The position numbers were made by a program, and so were the translations under genes. Shown here in pieces: positions 29,574-38,364 of a stretch of DNA of 64,000 nt (within the stretch, counting starts at the first letter, position 1; every line of letters begins with the position of its first letter). Under the pieces are notes generated by a model that saw only the letters and a list, made by a program, of their open reading frames with translations, was not told the DNA's origin and did not search any database. The stretch is from Actinomadura madurae (lineage in GTDB: Bacteria > Actinomycetota > Actinomycetes > Streptosporangiales > Streptosporangiaceae), in NCBI RefSeq assembly GCF_900115095.1, contig NZ_FOVH01000010.1, forward strand, positions 310,001 to 374,000, in the 5' to 3' direction.

Positions 29574-29923
29574 CGACCATGCGGACGGGGACGGCCCCGA
29601 ACCCGGCGCGGCGGCTGCTCGCCACGGTGCTGGCCTGCGAGGCCATCGTGATCGCGCTGGCGATCCCGGTGGCGGTGACGGTGCTGGACGTGGACGGCGC
29701 GACCGCCGGCGGCGTGTGCGGCGGGCTGGCCGTCGTCTGCGTGGTGATGGCCGGGCTGCTGCGGTTCCCGTGGGTGGTTCCGGTGGGCACCGTCCTGCAG
29801 GTGCTGGTCATCGCGACCGGGTTCATGGTGCCGGCCATGTTCTTCCTCGGTGTCGTGTTCGGGGCGCTCTGGGCGACGGCCATTTGGCTGGGACGCAAGG
29901 TGGGCAGCGCGCAGCCGCGCTAA
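29570..29923 (+). CDS. DUF4233-family small membrane protein
   Basis: A 117-aa protein with about four transmembrane helices (LLATVLACEAIVIALAIPVAV, GGVCGGLAVVCVVMAGLL, VPVGTVLQVLVIATGFMV, MFFLGVVFGALWATAIWL). It matches the small membrane protein found directly after folC in actinobacteria (DUF4233). The GTG at 29570 overlaps the folC stop (GTGA), with GAGG upstream, so it is translationally coupled to folC. The function is unknown. Confidence 0.85.
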   Translation: MTTMRTGTAPNPARRLLATVLACEAIVIALAIPVAVTVLDVDGATAGGVCGGLAVVCVVMAGLLRFPWVVPVGTVLQVLVIATGFMVPAMFFLGVVFGALWATAIWLGRKVGSAQPR

Positions 29924-30038
29924 GTTCGCGGGGAGGCAGCATTCCGTCCGCCCCGCGAATTTCATTTATCGCTTATTTCGGACATCTTTCTCTTATGGGA
30001 AATGCGCGTGTGGCGGATGACGTCCGAAGGAGCAATCC

Positions 30039-31547
30039 GTGTCCTCCCACCCACGCGCGAACGCGTCAAGCGTCCCGGCCGCCGGCCACCCCGCCGAGGA
30101 AGCCGCCGAGGAAGCCGCCGAGGGGGCCGCGCGGCGCCGGTTCGCGGCGCTCGGCACGCTGCTGCTCACGCTCACCGCCCTCCCGGCCGCCGTCCTCGTG
30201 GTGCCCGACGCGTCGGTCAACGTCGTCCCCGCCGCCGCGCACGCGCTCGGCCTGGGACGCGGCGACGTCCCCGCGCTGCTGCGCGCCACCGGCCTCTCGC
30301 TGCCCGCGCTGGTCGCCGCGGTGCCGCTCGGCGCCATCGCCGCGCGCAGGCTTCCCGCGTGGGCCGTCCTCGTCGCGGGCCTGGTCGTCCTGCTGGCCGG
30401 ACTGTGGGCCGTCCGGTTCGCCCACTCGGTGGCCCTCGCCGGGACGATCCGCGCCGTCCAGGGCGCGGGGGCCGGGATCGTCCTGCCCGCCTCGCTCGTC
30501 CTCGTGTGGGAGCGGCGGAGCCGGACCCTGGCCGCGGTCTGGGCGGGCCTCCTCGCGGGCGCGCTCGTCCTCGCGATGCCGCTGGCGCTGGGCGCCGTCC
30601 CCCCGCAGGGCGGCGGCATGGCGCGCGACTGGCGCGTCGCGCTCGCCCCCTTACCGCTGCTCGCGGCGGCCGCCGCCGGAGCCGCCGTCGCCTACCCGCT
30701 CCTGCGCGGGCGCGGCCCGTGGAGGCTGCCCCCGTCGAAGCGCGCCGAGCGCGGCCGGCTCCTCCTCGCGTCCGTCCCGGTGACCGGTTCGGCGTATCTC
30801 GGCGTCGTCGCCGCGCATGGCTGGTCGCCCGGCGCGCGGCTTCTCGTCGCCGGGCTCGCGCTGCCCGCCCTGGTCGGCCTCGCCCTCGCCGGCGGGCGGG
30901 AGGCCGGGGCCGCCGACCCGTCCGGCTGCGCGGTCGTCATGATCGCCGTCGGCCTGCTCTGCCAGCCGGTCGCGGGCCCGCTGGCCGGGCTCGCCGGGGC
31001 CGGTCTCCACCTCGACGGCGCCGCGGGCCGGCCGCCGCTGCCGTTCGCCGCGGCGGCCTGCGCCGCGTTCGCCGGGGCGCTCGCCGCCACCCGTACGGGC
31101 CGCGGCGCCGTCCCCGCCGGATGCCTCCTGATGTCGGCCGCCCCGCTGACCGGCCTCGCCGCCGGGACCCGGGACGGCTGGACGCTGCTCGCCGCGCTCG
31201 TCCTCCTCGGCGCGGGGGCCGGCCTGGCCCTGGCCGCCTCGCTGCGGGACGCGGACGCCGGCGGCGCGCTGTTCGGCCTGGCGCTGTGCTTTCCCGCGGT
31301 GCTGGCCGGGCAGCTGGCCGTCCTGTCGCTGCAGGCCGCACGGCTCCAGCGGCTGCGGCCCGCGACCGAGGCCCAGCGGCTGGACGCGCTGCTGGAGGGC
31401 TATCGCGTCTGGCTGGTCGTCGCCGGGGTCGCCGCCGCGCTGCTCGCCGGGGTCGCCGCCCGGCTCGGCGGCCGGCGCGCGGAGAACGCCCGCCCGGCCG
31501 CCGTGCAACTCTCCGGGAATGCGGCTCCCGGCCCGCGGGCCGGGTAG
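30039..31547 (+). CDS. MFS-like multi-pass membrane protein
   Basis: A 502-aa very Ala/Leu-rich protein with about twelve to fourteen hydrophobic helices, resembling a major-facilitator transporter. A cytoplasmic Ala/Glu-rich N terminus (about 35 residues) precedes the first helix. The canonical motif-A loop (GxLaDrxGrkxxl) is degraded (LGAIAARRLPAWAVLVAGL), so transport is not assured. The GTG at 30039 has AAGGAG 6 nt upstream. It lies between the folC region and ndk. The ndk promoter overlaps its stop. The substrate is unknown. Confidence 0.7.
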   Translation: MSSHPRANASSVPAAGHPAEEAAEEAAEGAARRRFAALGTLLLTLTALPAAVLVVPDASVNVVPAAAHALGLGRGDVPALLRATGLSLPALVAAVPLGAIAARRLPAWAVLVAGLVVLLAGLWAVRFAHSVALAGTIRAVQGAGAGIVLPASLVLVWERRSRTLAAVWAGLLAGALVLAMPLALGAVPPQGGGMARDWRVALAPLPLLAAAAAGAAVAYPLLRGRGPWRLPPSKRAERGRLLLASVPVTGSAYLGVVAAHGWSPGARLLVAGLALPALVGLALAGGREAGAADPSGCAVVMIAVGLLCQPVAGPLAGLAGAGLHLDGAAGRPPLPFAAAACAAFAGALAATRTGRGAVPAGCLLMSAAPLTGLAAGTRDGWTLLAALVLLGAGAGLALAASLRDADAGGALFGLALCFPAVLAGQLAVLSLQAARLQRLRPATEAQRLDALLEGYRVWLVVAGVAAALLAGVAARLGGRRAENARPAAVQLSGNAAPGPRAG

Positions 31548-31550
31548 TAT
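31545..31550 (+). promoter_or_regulatory. ndk -10 element
   Basis: TAGTAT overlaps the TAG stop of the membrane-protein gene and lies 42 nt before the ndk start. No clear -35 is seen. Confidence 0.35.
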
Positions 31551-31592
31551 TCGCGCGCTCAGCCAATCCGTAATTCGCGAGGAGAAACACCC

Positions 31593-32003
31593 GTGTCCGA
31601 GCGCACTCTTGTCCTGGTCAAGCCCGACGGCGTCCGCCGCGGTGTCATCGGGGAGGTCATCTCCCGGATCGAGCGCAAGGGCCTGACGCTCGTCGCGCTG
31701 GAACTGCGCACGCTCGCCCGCGAGACCGCCGAAGCCCACTACGAGGAGCACTCCAGCAAGCCCTTCTTCGGCGAGCTGGTCGAGTTCATCACCGGCGGCC
31801 CGCTCGTCGCCATGGTCGTCGAGGGCCCGCGCGCCATCGAGGCGTTCCGCGCCCTGGCCGGCGCCACCGACCCGGTCAGCGCCACGCCCGGCACCATCCG
31901 CGGCGACTTCGCCCTGGAGATCGGCGAGAACATCGTGCACGGCTCCGACTCCACCTACTCCGCCGAGCGCGAGATCAAGCTCTTCTTCCCCGAGCTGGGC
32001 TGA
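31593..32003 (+). CDS. ndk: Nucleoside diphosphate kinase
   Basis: Transfers gamma-phosphate between nucleoside triphosphates and diphosphates through a phospho-His. The 136-aa length is normal. The opening [15 protein letters not shown] and the active-site His116 in NIVHGSDS are both present. The GTG at 31593 follows GAGGAG. It precedes the mreBCD cell-shape cluster, as in Streptomyces. A partial structured repeat begins 7 nt after its stop. Confidence 0.97.
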   Translation: MSERTLVLVKPDGVRRGVIGEVISRIERKGLTLVALELRTLARETAEAHYEEHSSKPFFGELVEFITGGPLVAMVVEGPRAIEAFRALAGATDPVSATPGTIRGDFALEIGENIVHGSDSTYSAEREIKLFFPELG

Positions 32004-32009
32004 GCTGAC

Positions 32010-32035
32010 CCAGGGGCGACCCCCTGGAACCCCCG
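32010..32035 (+). repeat. Structured intergenic repeat, copy B (partial)
   Basis: CCAGGGG-CGA-CCCCCTGG followed by AACCCCCG matches hairpin 2 and the following spacer of copies A and C. Hairpins 1 and 3 are missing. It lies 7 nt after the ndk stop, matching the 3'-end placement of the other copies. Confidence 0.65.
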
Positions 32036-32038
32036 TTG

Positions 32039-32259
32039 CGACGCAGGCGATCCTCACGCCGCCGTTGCGCTTCCTGTGCCTGTGCGGTGTGCGTGGCGTC
32101 GCTGTGGTCGCCTGCGTCGACGGGTATGCGCCCTCCGCTCGCCGAATCGCTCCGGGCGCCTGCCCGTGAATGGTGGCCGGGGTTCGAACTCCGGCCGTCC
32201 GGTGCGTGACGGGGCTGGGAGGGCGAGCCCGCGTGGTTTCTTTTATGGAAAACCGGGCT
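32039..32259 (+). other. Non-coding row of hairpins between ndk and mreB
   Basis: The 377-nt gap 32004-32380 has no convincing gene. It holds four stems in series: CGACGCAGGCGA/TCGCCTGCGTCG (32039-32050 and 32108-32119); ACGGG..GCGCCC/GGGCGC..CCCGT (32120-32167); the near-palindrome GGCCGG-GGTTCGAACT-CCGGCC (32175-32196); and AGCCC..GGTTT/AAACCGGGCT (32226-32259). A T7 run follows at 32272-32278. It may be an mreB leader, an ndk terminator array or a separate small RNA. Confidence 0.5.
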
Positions 32260-32325
32260 GGTCAGGGAGCGTTTTTTTCGCGACGCGCGGCGCGGGGGTG
32301 ACTGCCCGCGGGCGGGGGTTCACGT

Positions 32326-32331
32326 TACGAT
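32326..32331 (+). promoter_or_regulatory. Candidate mreB promoter -10
   Basis: TACGAT lies 49 nt upstream of the mreB start, after the hairpin row. The -35 element is not clear. Confidence 0.3.
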
Positions 32332-32380
32332 GGACACGCCGCTATACACGCCCGTCAATCATGAAGGGCTCCCTTTCTTC

Positions 32381-33415
32381 ATGGGTAACAAGCTGTCGTT
32401 TCTTGGCCGTGACATGGCGGTCGATCTAGGTACCGCCAACACCCTGGTGTACGTACGCGGGCGTGGCATCGTCCTCAACGAACCCTCCGTCGTGGCGATC
32501 AATAGAAACACCGGGAGGATCGTCGCGGTCGGCATCGAGGCGAAGCGGATGATCGGCCGAACGCCCGGCAACATCGTCGCGGTCCGCCCGCTGAAGGACG
32601 GCGTCATCGCCGACTTCGACGTCACCGAGCGGATGCTGCGCTACTTCATCCAGAAGGTGCACAAGCGCCGGCACTTCGCCAAGCCGCGGATCGTGGTGGC
32701 GGTGCCGAGCGGGATCACCGGGGTGGAGCAGCGCGCGGTGAAGGAGGCCGGCTATCAGGCCGGCGCCCGCCGGGTCTACATCATCGAGGAGCCGATGGCC
32801 GCCGCGATCGGCGCCGGCCTGCCCGTCTACGAGCCGACCGGCAACATGGTGGTCGACATCGGCGGCGGCACCACCGAGGTCGCGATCATCTCGCTCGGCG
32901 GCATCGTCACCAGCCAGTCGGTCCGCGTCGGCGGCGACGAGCTCGACCAGGCCGTCATCTCGTTCTCCAAGAAGGAGTACTCCCTGATGCTCGGGGAACG
33001 TACCGCCGAGGAGATCAAGATGGCGATCGGGTCGGCCTATCCCGGCGGCGAGGAGGAGCCGCACGCCGAGATCCGGGGCCGCGACCTCGTGAGCGGGCTG
33101 CCGAAGACCGTGGTGATCTCCGCCGAGGAGGTCCGGCGGGCCATCGAGGAGCCGGTCAACGCCGTGGTGGACGCGGTGAAGACCACCCTCGACAAGTGCC
33201 CGCCCGAGCTCTCCGGCGACATCATGGATCGCGGGATAGCACTGACCGGCGGCGGCGCGCTGCTGAAGAACCTCGACGAGCGGCTCCGCGAGGAGACCGG
33301 GATGCCCATCCATCTGGTGGACAACCCGCTCGACTCGGTGGTGCTCGGCACCGGCAAGTGCGTCGAGGACTTCGAATCGCTCCGGCAGGTGCTCGTGCCG
33401 GAGAAGCGGCACTAA
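32381..33415 (+). CDS. mreB: Rod-shape protein MreB (bacterial actin)
   Basis: An actin-like ATPase that organises lateral or spore-wall synthesis at the membrane. The 344-aa protein has the phosphate-1 motif [13 protein letters not shown], phosphate-2 [18 protein letters not shown], the adenosine motif [14 protein letters not shown] and the connect motifs [14 protein letters not shown] and [11 protein letters not shown]. The ATG at 32381 is chosen over the in-frame ATG at 32330, since family homology begins at [11 protein letters not shown]. It is first of mreB-mreC-mreD-mrdA-rodA, whose junctions are tight from mreC onward. Confidence 0.97.
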   Translation: MGNKLSFLGRDMAVDLGTANTLVYVRGRGIVLNEPSVVAINRNTGRIVAVGIEAKRMIGRTPGNIVAVRPLKDGVIADFDVTERMLRYFIQKVHKRRHFAKPRIVVAVPSGITGVEQRAVKEAGYQAGARRVYIIEEPMAAAIGAGLPVYEPTGNMVVDIGGGTTEVAIISLGGIVTSQSVRVGGDELDQAVISFSKKEYSLMLGERTAEEIKMAIGSAYPGGEEEPHAEIRGRDLVSGLPKTVVISAEEVRRAIEEPVNAVVDAVKTTLDKCPPELSGDIMDRGIALTGGGALLKNLDERLREETGMPIHLVDNPLDSVVLGTGKCVEDFESLRQVLVPEKRH

Positions 33416-33448
33416 CCCCGGCTGACCAAGGAAACCGGAGGTCGGTGG

Positions 33449-34438
33449 GTGAAGGACACCCGGCGCACCCGCGTGGTCCTCGGCGCGCTGCTGGTCGTGG
33501 CGCTCACGATGATCACCGTTGACTACCGCGGCGGGGCGGACTCCCCGCTGCGCGGCCTGCGCGGCGTCGGCGCGACGGTGTTCGGGCCGGTGGAGCGGGC
33601 GTCGGCGTCCGTCGTCCGGCCGGTGAGCGACACCTTCGACGCGATCACCGACGCGCCCGGCGAGCGGCGCCGCGCCGACCGGCTGGAACGGCAGAACCAG
33701 AGGCTGCGCGAGCAGCTGCGCTCCACCCGGCTCGACCAGGACCGCTCCGCGCAGCTCCAGCGGCTGCTCGGCACCGCCGGGATGGGCGGCTACAAGATCC
33801 GCGCCGCGCAGGTGATCTCCGCCGGGCAGGGCTTCGAGGACACCGTCACCATCGACGTCGGCAGCCGCAACGGCATCAAGCCCGACATGACCGTGATGAG
33901 CGCCGACGGGCTCGTCGGCCGCGTCACCCGGGTCGGGCCCGCGACGTCCACCGTCCTGCTGGCCACCGACCAGACGTCCTCGATCGGCTCCCGCCTGGAG
34001 GACTCCAAGGAGATCGGGATCACCCAGGGCCGCGGGCGCCGCGGCCTCGGCGGGGGCGGCGAGACGCCGCTGCGGTTCCAGCTCCTGGACGCCGCCGCGC
34101 CGATCCGCGTCGGCCAGCGGATCGTCACGCTCGGATCGCAGGGCCAGCGGCCGTACGTCCCGGGCGTCCCGATCGGCGTGGTCGAGCGGATCGAGAAGGC
34201 CACCGGCGGGCTGACCCGCACCGCCTACGTGCGGCCGTTCGTCCGGTTCACCAGCCTGGACGTCGTCGCCGTCGTGGTCGCGCCGCCGAAGACCGATCCG
34301 CGGGACGCGGTGCTGCCGCCCAAGCCCCCGCCGCCACCGACGCCCTCGGCGAGCCCGAGCCCGTCGGCGAGCGGCAGCCCGAGGGCGCGGCCGAGCGGCA
34401 CGAGCAGCCCGTCCACGAATCCGAGCCCGGAGGACTGA
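33449..34438 (+). CDS. mreC: Rod-shape protein MreC
   Basis: A bitopic membrane protein linking MreB to PBP2 and RodA. Of 329 aa, a short cytoplasmic start is followed by one transmembrane helix (VVLGALLVVALTMITVDY), a coiled coil (RRRADRLERQNQRLREQLRS) and the beta-domain (VISAGQGFEDTVTIDVGSRNGIKPDMTVM, GLVGRVTRVGPATSTVLLATD). A Pro/Ser-rich tail of about 50 residues ends the protein. The GTG at 33449 has GGAGG upstream. mreD starts 2 nt after its stop. Confidence 0.95.
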   Translation: MKDTRRTRVVLGALLVVALTMITVDYRGGADSPLRGLRGVGATVFGPVERASASVVRPVSDTFDAITDAPGERRRADRLERQNQRLREQLRSTRLDQDRSAQLQRLLGTAGMGGYKIRAAQVISAGQGFEDTVTIDVGSRNGIKPDMTVMSADGLVGRVTRVGPATSTVLLATDQTSSIGSRLEDSKEIGITQGRGRRGLGGGGETPLRFQLLDAAAPIRVGQRIVTLGSQGQRPYVPGVPIGVVERIEKATGGLTRTAYVRPFVRFTSLDVVAVVVAPPKTDPRDAVLPPKPPPPPTPSASPSPSASGSPRARPSGTSSPSTNPSPED

Positions 34439-34439
34439 C

Positions 34440-35039
34440 GTGCTGAACCCACCCGAGCCGTCGCCGGCCGGCCGCACCGCGGTGACCGCGATGGTGATCG
34501 CCGTGACGCTGATCCTGCAGGTGTCGGTGGCCAACCGGCTGCCGCTGCCCGGCGGCGTCCAGCCCGACCTCGTGCTGCTCGCCGTCGTGGCGCTGGCGCT
34601 GGTCGCGGGGTCGATGACCGGCATGGTCACCGGGTTCCTCGCGGGCCTCGCGGCCGACATCATCCCGCCCGCCGACCACACCCTCGGCCGCTACGCGCTC
34701 GTCTACTGCCTCATCGGGTACCTGTGCGGCGCCGCGTCCGCCGAGATGGACCGCCAGTCCGCGGTGCCGTTCTTCGCCGTCGCCGCGGGGGCGCTCGCCG
34801 GGACCGTCCTGTACGCCGGGACGGGGATGATCCTCGGCGACCCGCGCGCCGAGTGGGCCACGGTGTCCAGCATGGTGCCGCTCCAGGTGCTCTACGACGT
34901 CATCGCCAGCCCGTTCGTCGTGTGGGCGGTGCTGCGCGTCACCAGACGGTACGAGCGCGGCGAACGGTCCCGGGGGGACCGCCTCTCGGTGCCCGTCGCC
35001 CGCTACCGCGCGATGTCGGAGCGGGGCGGGAACCTGTGA
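34440..35039 (+). CDS. mreD: Rod-shape protein MreD
   Basis: A 199-aa integral membrane protein with about five or six helices (VTAMVIAVTLILQVSVANRL, LVLLAVVALALVAG, GMVTGFLAGLAADI, YALVYCLIGYLCGAAS, FFAVAAGALAGTVLYAG, VLYDVIASPFVVWAVL). Position directly after mreC and the MreD-like helix pattern support the call. GTG at 34440. The stop overlaps the PBP2 start (GTGA), indicating coupled translation. Confidence 0.92.
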   Translation: MLNPPEPSPAGRTAVTAMVIAVTLILQVSVANRLPLPGGVQPDLVLLAVVALALVAGSMTGMVTGFLAGLAADIIPPADHTLGRYALVYCLIGYLCGAASAEMDRQSAVPFFAVAAGALAGTVLYAGTGMILGDPRAEWATVSSMVPLQVLYDVIASPFVVWAVLRVTRRYERGERSRGDRLSVPVARYRAMSERGGNL

Positions 35040-37108
35040 ACCCGCGCACCCACTTTCGGCTCGTCGTCCTGTACGTGCTCGTCGCGGCGCTGCTGCTCGT
35101 CCTCGTCGGGCGGATGTGGGCGCTGCAGGTCCTGGAGGGCGAGAAGTACCGGGGGATCGCCGCCCAGAACCGCATGCGCGACATCGTCGTCCCCGCCACC
35201 CGCGGCATGATCCTCGACGACCGGGGCAAGCCGCTCGTCCGCAACCGCAGCGCGCTCGTCGTGTCGGTCGACCGCACCACGCTGTCGCGGCGCAAGGACG
35301 GCGGCGAGGCCGTGCTGAAACGGCTCGCGGGCGTCCTCGGGACGAGCTACGACGAGATCTCCAAGCGGATCCGGCTGTGCGGGCCGGGGATCAAGCGGCC
35401 CTGCTGGCCCGGGTCGCCGTACCAGCCGATCCCGGTCGAGGACCACGTCGACCCCAAGCGCGCCCTCCAGATCATGGAGCGGCAGGAGGACTTCCCCGGC
35501 ATCACCGCGCAGGTCCAGGCCGTCCGGGAGTACCCGGAGCCGGACGGCGCGAGCGCCGCGCAGGCCCTCGGCTACCTCCAGCCCGTGACGCAGGAGGAGC
35601 TCGACAAGCGCAAGGGCCTCAAGGTCACCGGCTACAGCGGCGTCGACCTGGTGGGACGGGCCGGACTGGAGGCGCAGTACGACGCGGCGCTGCGCGGCGA
35701 GCCGGGCTTCCGCAGGGTCCTCGTCGACAGCCAGGGACGCGTCACCGGCACCGCCGAGGAGCAGGCGCCGATGGCCGGCTACAACCTCGTCACCAGCATC
35801 GACGCCGGGGTGCAGGGCGCGGCGGAGAAGGCCCTCAAGCACGCGATCGACGGGGCGCGCAAGGCGGGCCGCCCCGCCGACGCCGGCGCCGCGGTCGTGA
35901 TGGACGTGCAGACCGGCAAGATGATCGCGATGGCGAGCTTCCCGACCTACGACCCGAGCATCTGGACCGGCGGCATCTCCCAGGAGGAGTACGACGCGCT
36001 GCTCGGCAAGAAGAAGGGCGAGCCGCTCATCTCCCGCGTCACCCAGGGGCAGTTCGCCCCCGGCTCCACCTTCAAGATCTCCTCGGTGTCCGCCGCGGTG
36101 AAGGACGGCAACAGCCTGAACGGCACCTACCCCTGCCCGGGCTCCTACAACGTCGGCAACCGCGCGTTCCGCAACTTCGAGGGCCAGTCGCTCGGCCCGA
36201 TGTCGCTGCACACGGCGCTCGTCAAGTCCTGCGACACGATCTTCTACCGCTTCGCCTACCAGGAGTGGCAGCGCGACGGCGGGATGAAGCCGAAGAAGAA
36301 CCCGTCCGACCCGATGGTGAAGATGGCCCGCGAGTACGGGTTCGGGTCGCGCACCGGCATCGACCTCCCGAGCGAGAGCGAGGGCCGCATCCCGGACCGG
36401 GGGTGGAAGAAGGACTTCTGGGAGACCACCAAGGCCGCCAACTGCAAGGGCGCCAAGGAGGGCTACCCGAACGTCGCCAAGACCGACCCGGCCCGCGCCG
36501 CCTACCTGAAGGCGGTCGCCACGGAGAACTGCACCGAGGGGTACGTGTGGCGGCCCGGTGACGCGGCGAACTTCTCGGTCGGCCAGGGCGACGTCCTGGT
36601 CACGCCGCTGCAGCTCGTCCGCGCCTACGCGGCGCTGGCGAACGGCGGCGAGCTGCTCGCCCCGCGGCTCGGCGTCGCGGTCGTGCGCGCGGACGGGACG
36701 GTCGTGCGCCGGATCGAGGCCCCGCCGCCGGAGAAGCTGCCCGTCGAGGCGCGGACGCTGAAGTACATCCGCAAGGCCCTCGCGGACGTGCCGAAGAGCG
36801 GTACCGCGGCCGGCGCGTTCTCCGGGTTCGACTTCAAGCGCGTCGACGTGGGCGGCAAGACCGGCACCGCGGAGGTGTACGGCAAGCAGGACACCTCCTG
36901 GTTCGCCTCCTTCGGCCCGGTGAAGAAGCCGCGGTTCGCGGTGGTCGCGATGGTCTCCCAGGGCGGGCAGGGCGCGCAGACGGCGGGCCCGGCCGTGCGG
37001 GAGATCTGGGAGGCCATGTACGGGACCAAGGACAGGAAGCCGCTGCTCGACGACGGCAAGCTTCCGTCCGAGCTGCCGAAGATGCCCGGCGAGGGGGCCG
37101 CCCCGTGA
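35036..37108 (+). CDS. mrdA: Penicillin-binding protein 2 (class B transpeptidase)
   Basis: Cross-links peptidoglycan together with RodA. The 690-aa protein has an N-terminal membrane anchor (LVVLYVLVAALLLVLVGRMWALQV) and a pedestal domain (RGMILDDRGKPLVRNRSALVVSVD). The transpeptidase domain carries STFK at 344-347 (acylated Ser344), the second motif SCD in LVKSCDTIFYRFAY, and KTG at 608-610. Overlaps on both sides (GTGA with mreD and GTGA with rodA) make this one translational unit. Confidence 0.96.
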   Translation: MNPRTHFRLVVLYVLVAALLLVLVGRMWALQVLEGEKYRGIAAQNRMRDIVVPATRGMILDDRGKPLVRNRSALVVSVDRTTLSRRKDGGEAVLKRLAGVLGTSYDEISKRIRLCGPGIKRPCWPGSPYQPIPVEDHVDPKRALQIMERQEDFPGITAQVQAVREYPEPDGASAAQALGYLQPVTQEELDKRKGLKVTGYSGVDLVGRAGLEAQYDAALRGEPGFRRVLVDSQGRVTGTAEEQAPMAGYNLVTSIDAGVQGAAEKALKHAIDGARKAGRPADAGAAVVMDVQTGKMIAMASFPTYDPSIWTGGISQEEYDALLGKKKGEPLISRVTQGQFAPGSTFKISSVSAAVKDGNSLNGTYPCPGSYNVGNRAFRNFEGQSLGPMSLHTALVKSCDTIFYRFAYQEWQRDGGMKPKKNPSDPMVKMAREYGFGSRTGIDLPSESEGRIPDRGWKKDFWETTKAANCKGAKEGYPNVAKTDPARAAYLKAVATENCTEGYVWRPGDAANFSVGQGDVLVTPLQLVRAYAALANGGELLAPRLGVAVVRADGTVVRRIEAPPPEKLPVEARTLKYIRKALADVPKSGTAAGAFSGFDFKRVDVGGKTGTAEVYGKQDTSWFASFGPVKKPRFAVVAMVSQGGQGAQTAGPAVREIWEAMYGTKDRKPLLDDGKLPSELPKMPGEGAAP

Positions 37109-38289
37109 TCACGGGCTCGAAGGCGGGGACCGTCGAGGGGTACGGCGGCCGCCGGACGTGGCGGAGCCATCTGGCCGGGCTGCGGCGGCTCGACATGCCG
37201 CTGCTGCTGGCGGTGGTGGCGCTGTCGGTGGTGGGCGCGCTGCTGGTGCGGTCGGCCACCTTCCAGCTGCTGACCGAGCAGGGCAAGGACCCGGAGGGGT
37301 TCCTCAAGCGGCACATCCTCAACCTGGTCATCGGGTTCGTGCTCGGCGGCGTGGTCACCCTGCTGGACTACCGGCTCCTGCGCGCCTACGTCCCGATCCT
37401 CTACGGGGTCGCGTGCGTCGGGCTGGTCGCCGTGCTCACCCCGCTCGGCGACACGATCAACGGCTCGCACTCGTGGATCGTGCTCGGCGGCGGGTTCCAG
37501 GTGCAGCCGTCGGAGTTCGCGAAGGTCGGGCTCGTGGTGCTGCTGGCGATGATCCTCGGCGAGCCGCGGGACGGGGAGATCGGTCCCGGCCGGCGCGACG
37601 TGCTGCTCGCGCTCGTCCTCGCCGGCGTGCCGGCCGTGCTGATCATGCTGCAGCCGGACCTCGGCACAACGCTGGTGTTCATCGCGGTGGTGCTCGGCAT
37701 GCTGGCCATCTCCGGCGCGCAGAAGCGCTGGCTGTTCGGCCTCGTCGGCGGCGGCGCCGCCGCGGGCGCGGCGGTGTGGTTCTTCGGGCTGCTGAAGGAC
37801 TACCAGATCGACCGGTTCACCGCGTTCATGAACCCCGAGGCCGACCCGCGCGGCGCCGGCTACAACGCCCAGCAGGCGCGGATCGCGATCGGCTCGGGCG
37901 GCGCGTTCGGCAAGGGCCTGTTCAACGGCGAGCAGACCGGCGGCCACTTCGTCCCCGAGCAGCAGACCGACTTCATCTTCACGGTGGCGGGGGAGGAGCT
38001 CGGGTTCGTCGGCGCCGCCGTGATCGTCGCGCTGCTCGGTGTGGTGATGTGGCGGGGCCTGCGCATCGCCACCCAGGCCGCCGACCTGTTCGGCACGCTC
38101 GTCGCGACCGGGGCGGTGTGCTGGCTGGGGTTCCAGACGTTCGAGAACGTCGGCATGACGATCGGGATCATGCCGATCACCGGGCTGCCGCTGCCGTTCG
38201 TGTCCTACGGCGGCTCCGCCACCTTCGCGAACATGATCGCCTTCGGCCTGCTGCAGGCCGTTCACGTGCGCCGTCGGCCGTTCGATTAG
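37105..38289 (+). CDS. rodA: Peptidoglycan glycosyltransferase RodA (SEDS family)
   Basis: Polymerises lipid II into glycan strands as partner of PBP2. The 394-aa protein has about ten transmembrane helices and the SEDS signatures PSEFAKVGLVVLLAM, LIMLQPDLGTTLVF, ARIAIGSGGAFGKGLFNGEQTG, FVPEQQTDFIFTVAGEELGF, and the terminal GIMPITGLPLPFVSYGGSA. Its GTG at 37105 overlaps the mrdA stop. It is the last gene of the shape operon. Confidence 0.96.
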   Translation: MITGSKAGTVEGYGGRRTWRSHLAGLRRLDMPLLLAVVALSVVGALLVRSATFQLLTEQGKDPEGFLKRHILNLVIGFVLGGVVTLLDYRLLRAYVPILYGVACVGLVAVLTPLGDTINGSHSWIVLGGGFQVQPSEFAKVGLVVLLAMILGEPRDGEIGPGRRDVLLALVLAGVPAVLIMLQPDLGTTLVFIAVVLGMLAISGAQKRWLFGLVGGGAAAGAAVWFFGLLKDYQIDRFTAFMNPEADPRGAGYNAQQARIAIGSGGAFGKGLFNGEQTGGHFVPEQQTDFIFTVAGEELGFVGAAVIVALLGVVMWRGLRIATQAADLFGTLVATGAVCWLGFQTFENVGMTIGIMPITGLPLPFVSYGGSATFANMIAFGLLQAVHVRRRPFD

Positions 38290-38317
38290 CGCGTTCGATC
38301 AGGGGGCGGGTACGGCG

Positions 38318-38344
38318 TAGGCTGGACGTTCATTTCCAACGTCC
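38318..38344 (+). promoter_or_regulatory. Promoter and start-site hairpin of TIGR03960 gene
   Basis: A -10-like TAGGCT (38318-38323) is immediately followed by GGACGTT-catttcc-AACGTCC (38324-38344), a perfect 7-bp inverted repeat at the expected transcription start. It could be an operator or the first hairpin of the mRNA. Confidence 0.4.
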
Positions 38345-38364
38345 CCTGCTCGGAGGAATCCGTC

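Noticed and set aside
32175-32196. GGCCGG-GGTTCGAACT-CCGGCC looks like a tRNA T-arm
   Set aside because: No acceptor, D or anticodon arm can be folded around it, and the stem is longer than a T-arm. It is listed as one of the intergenic hairpins.
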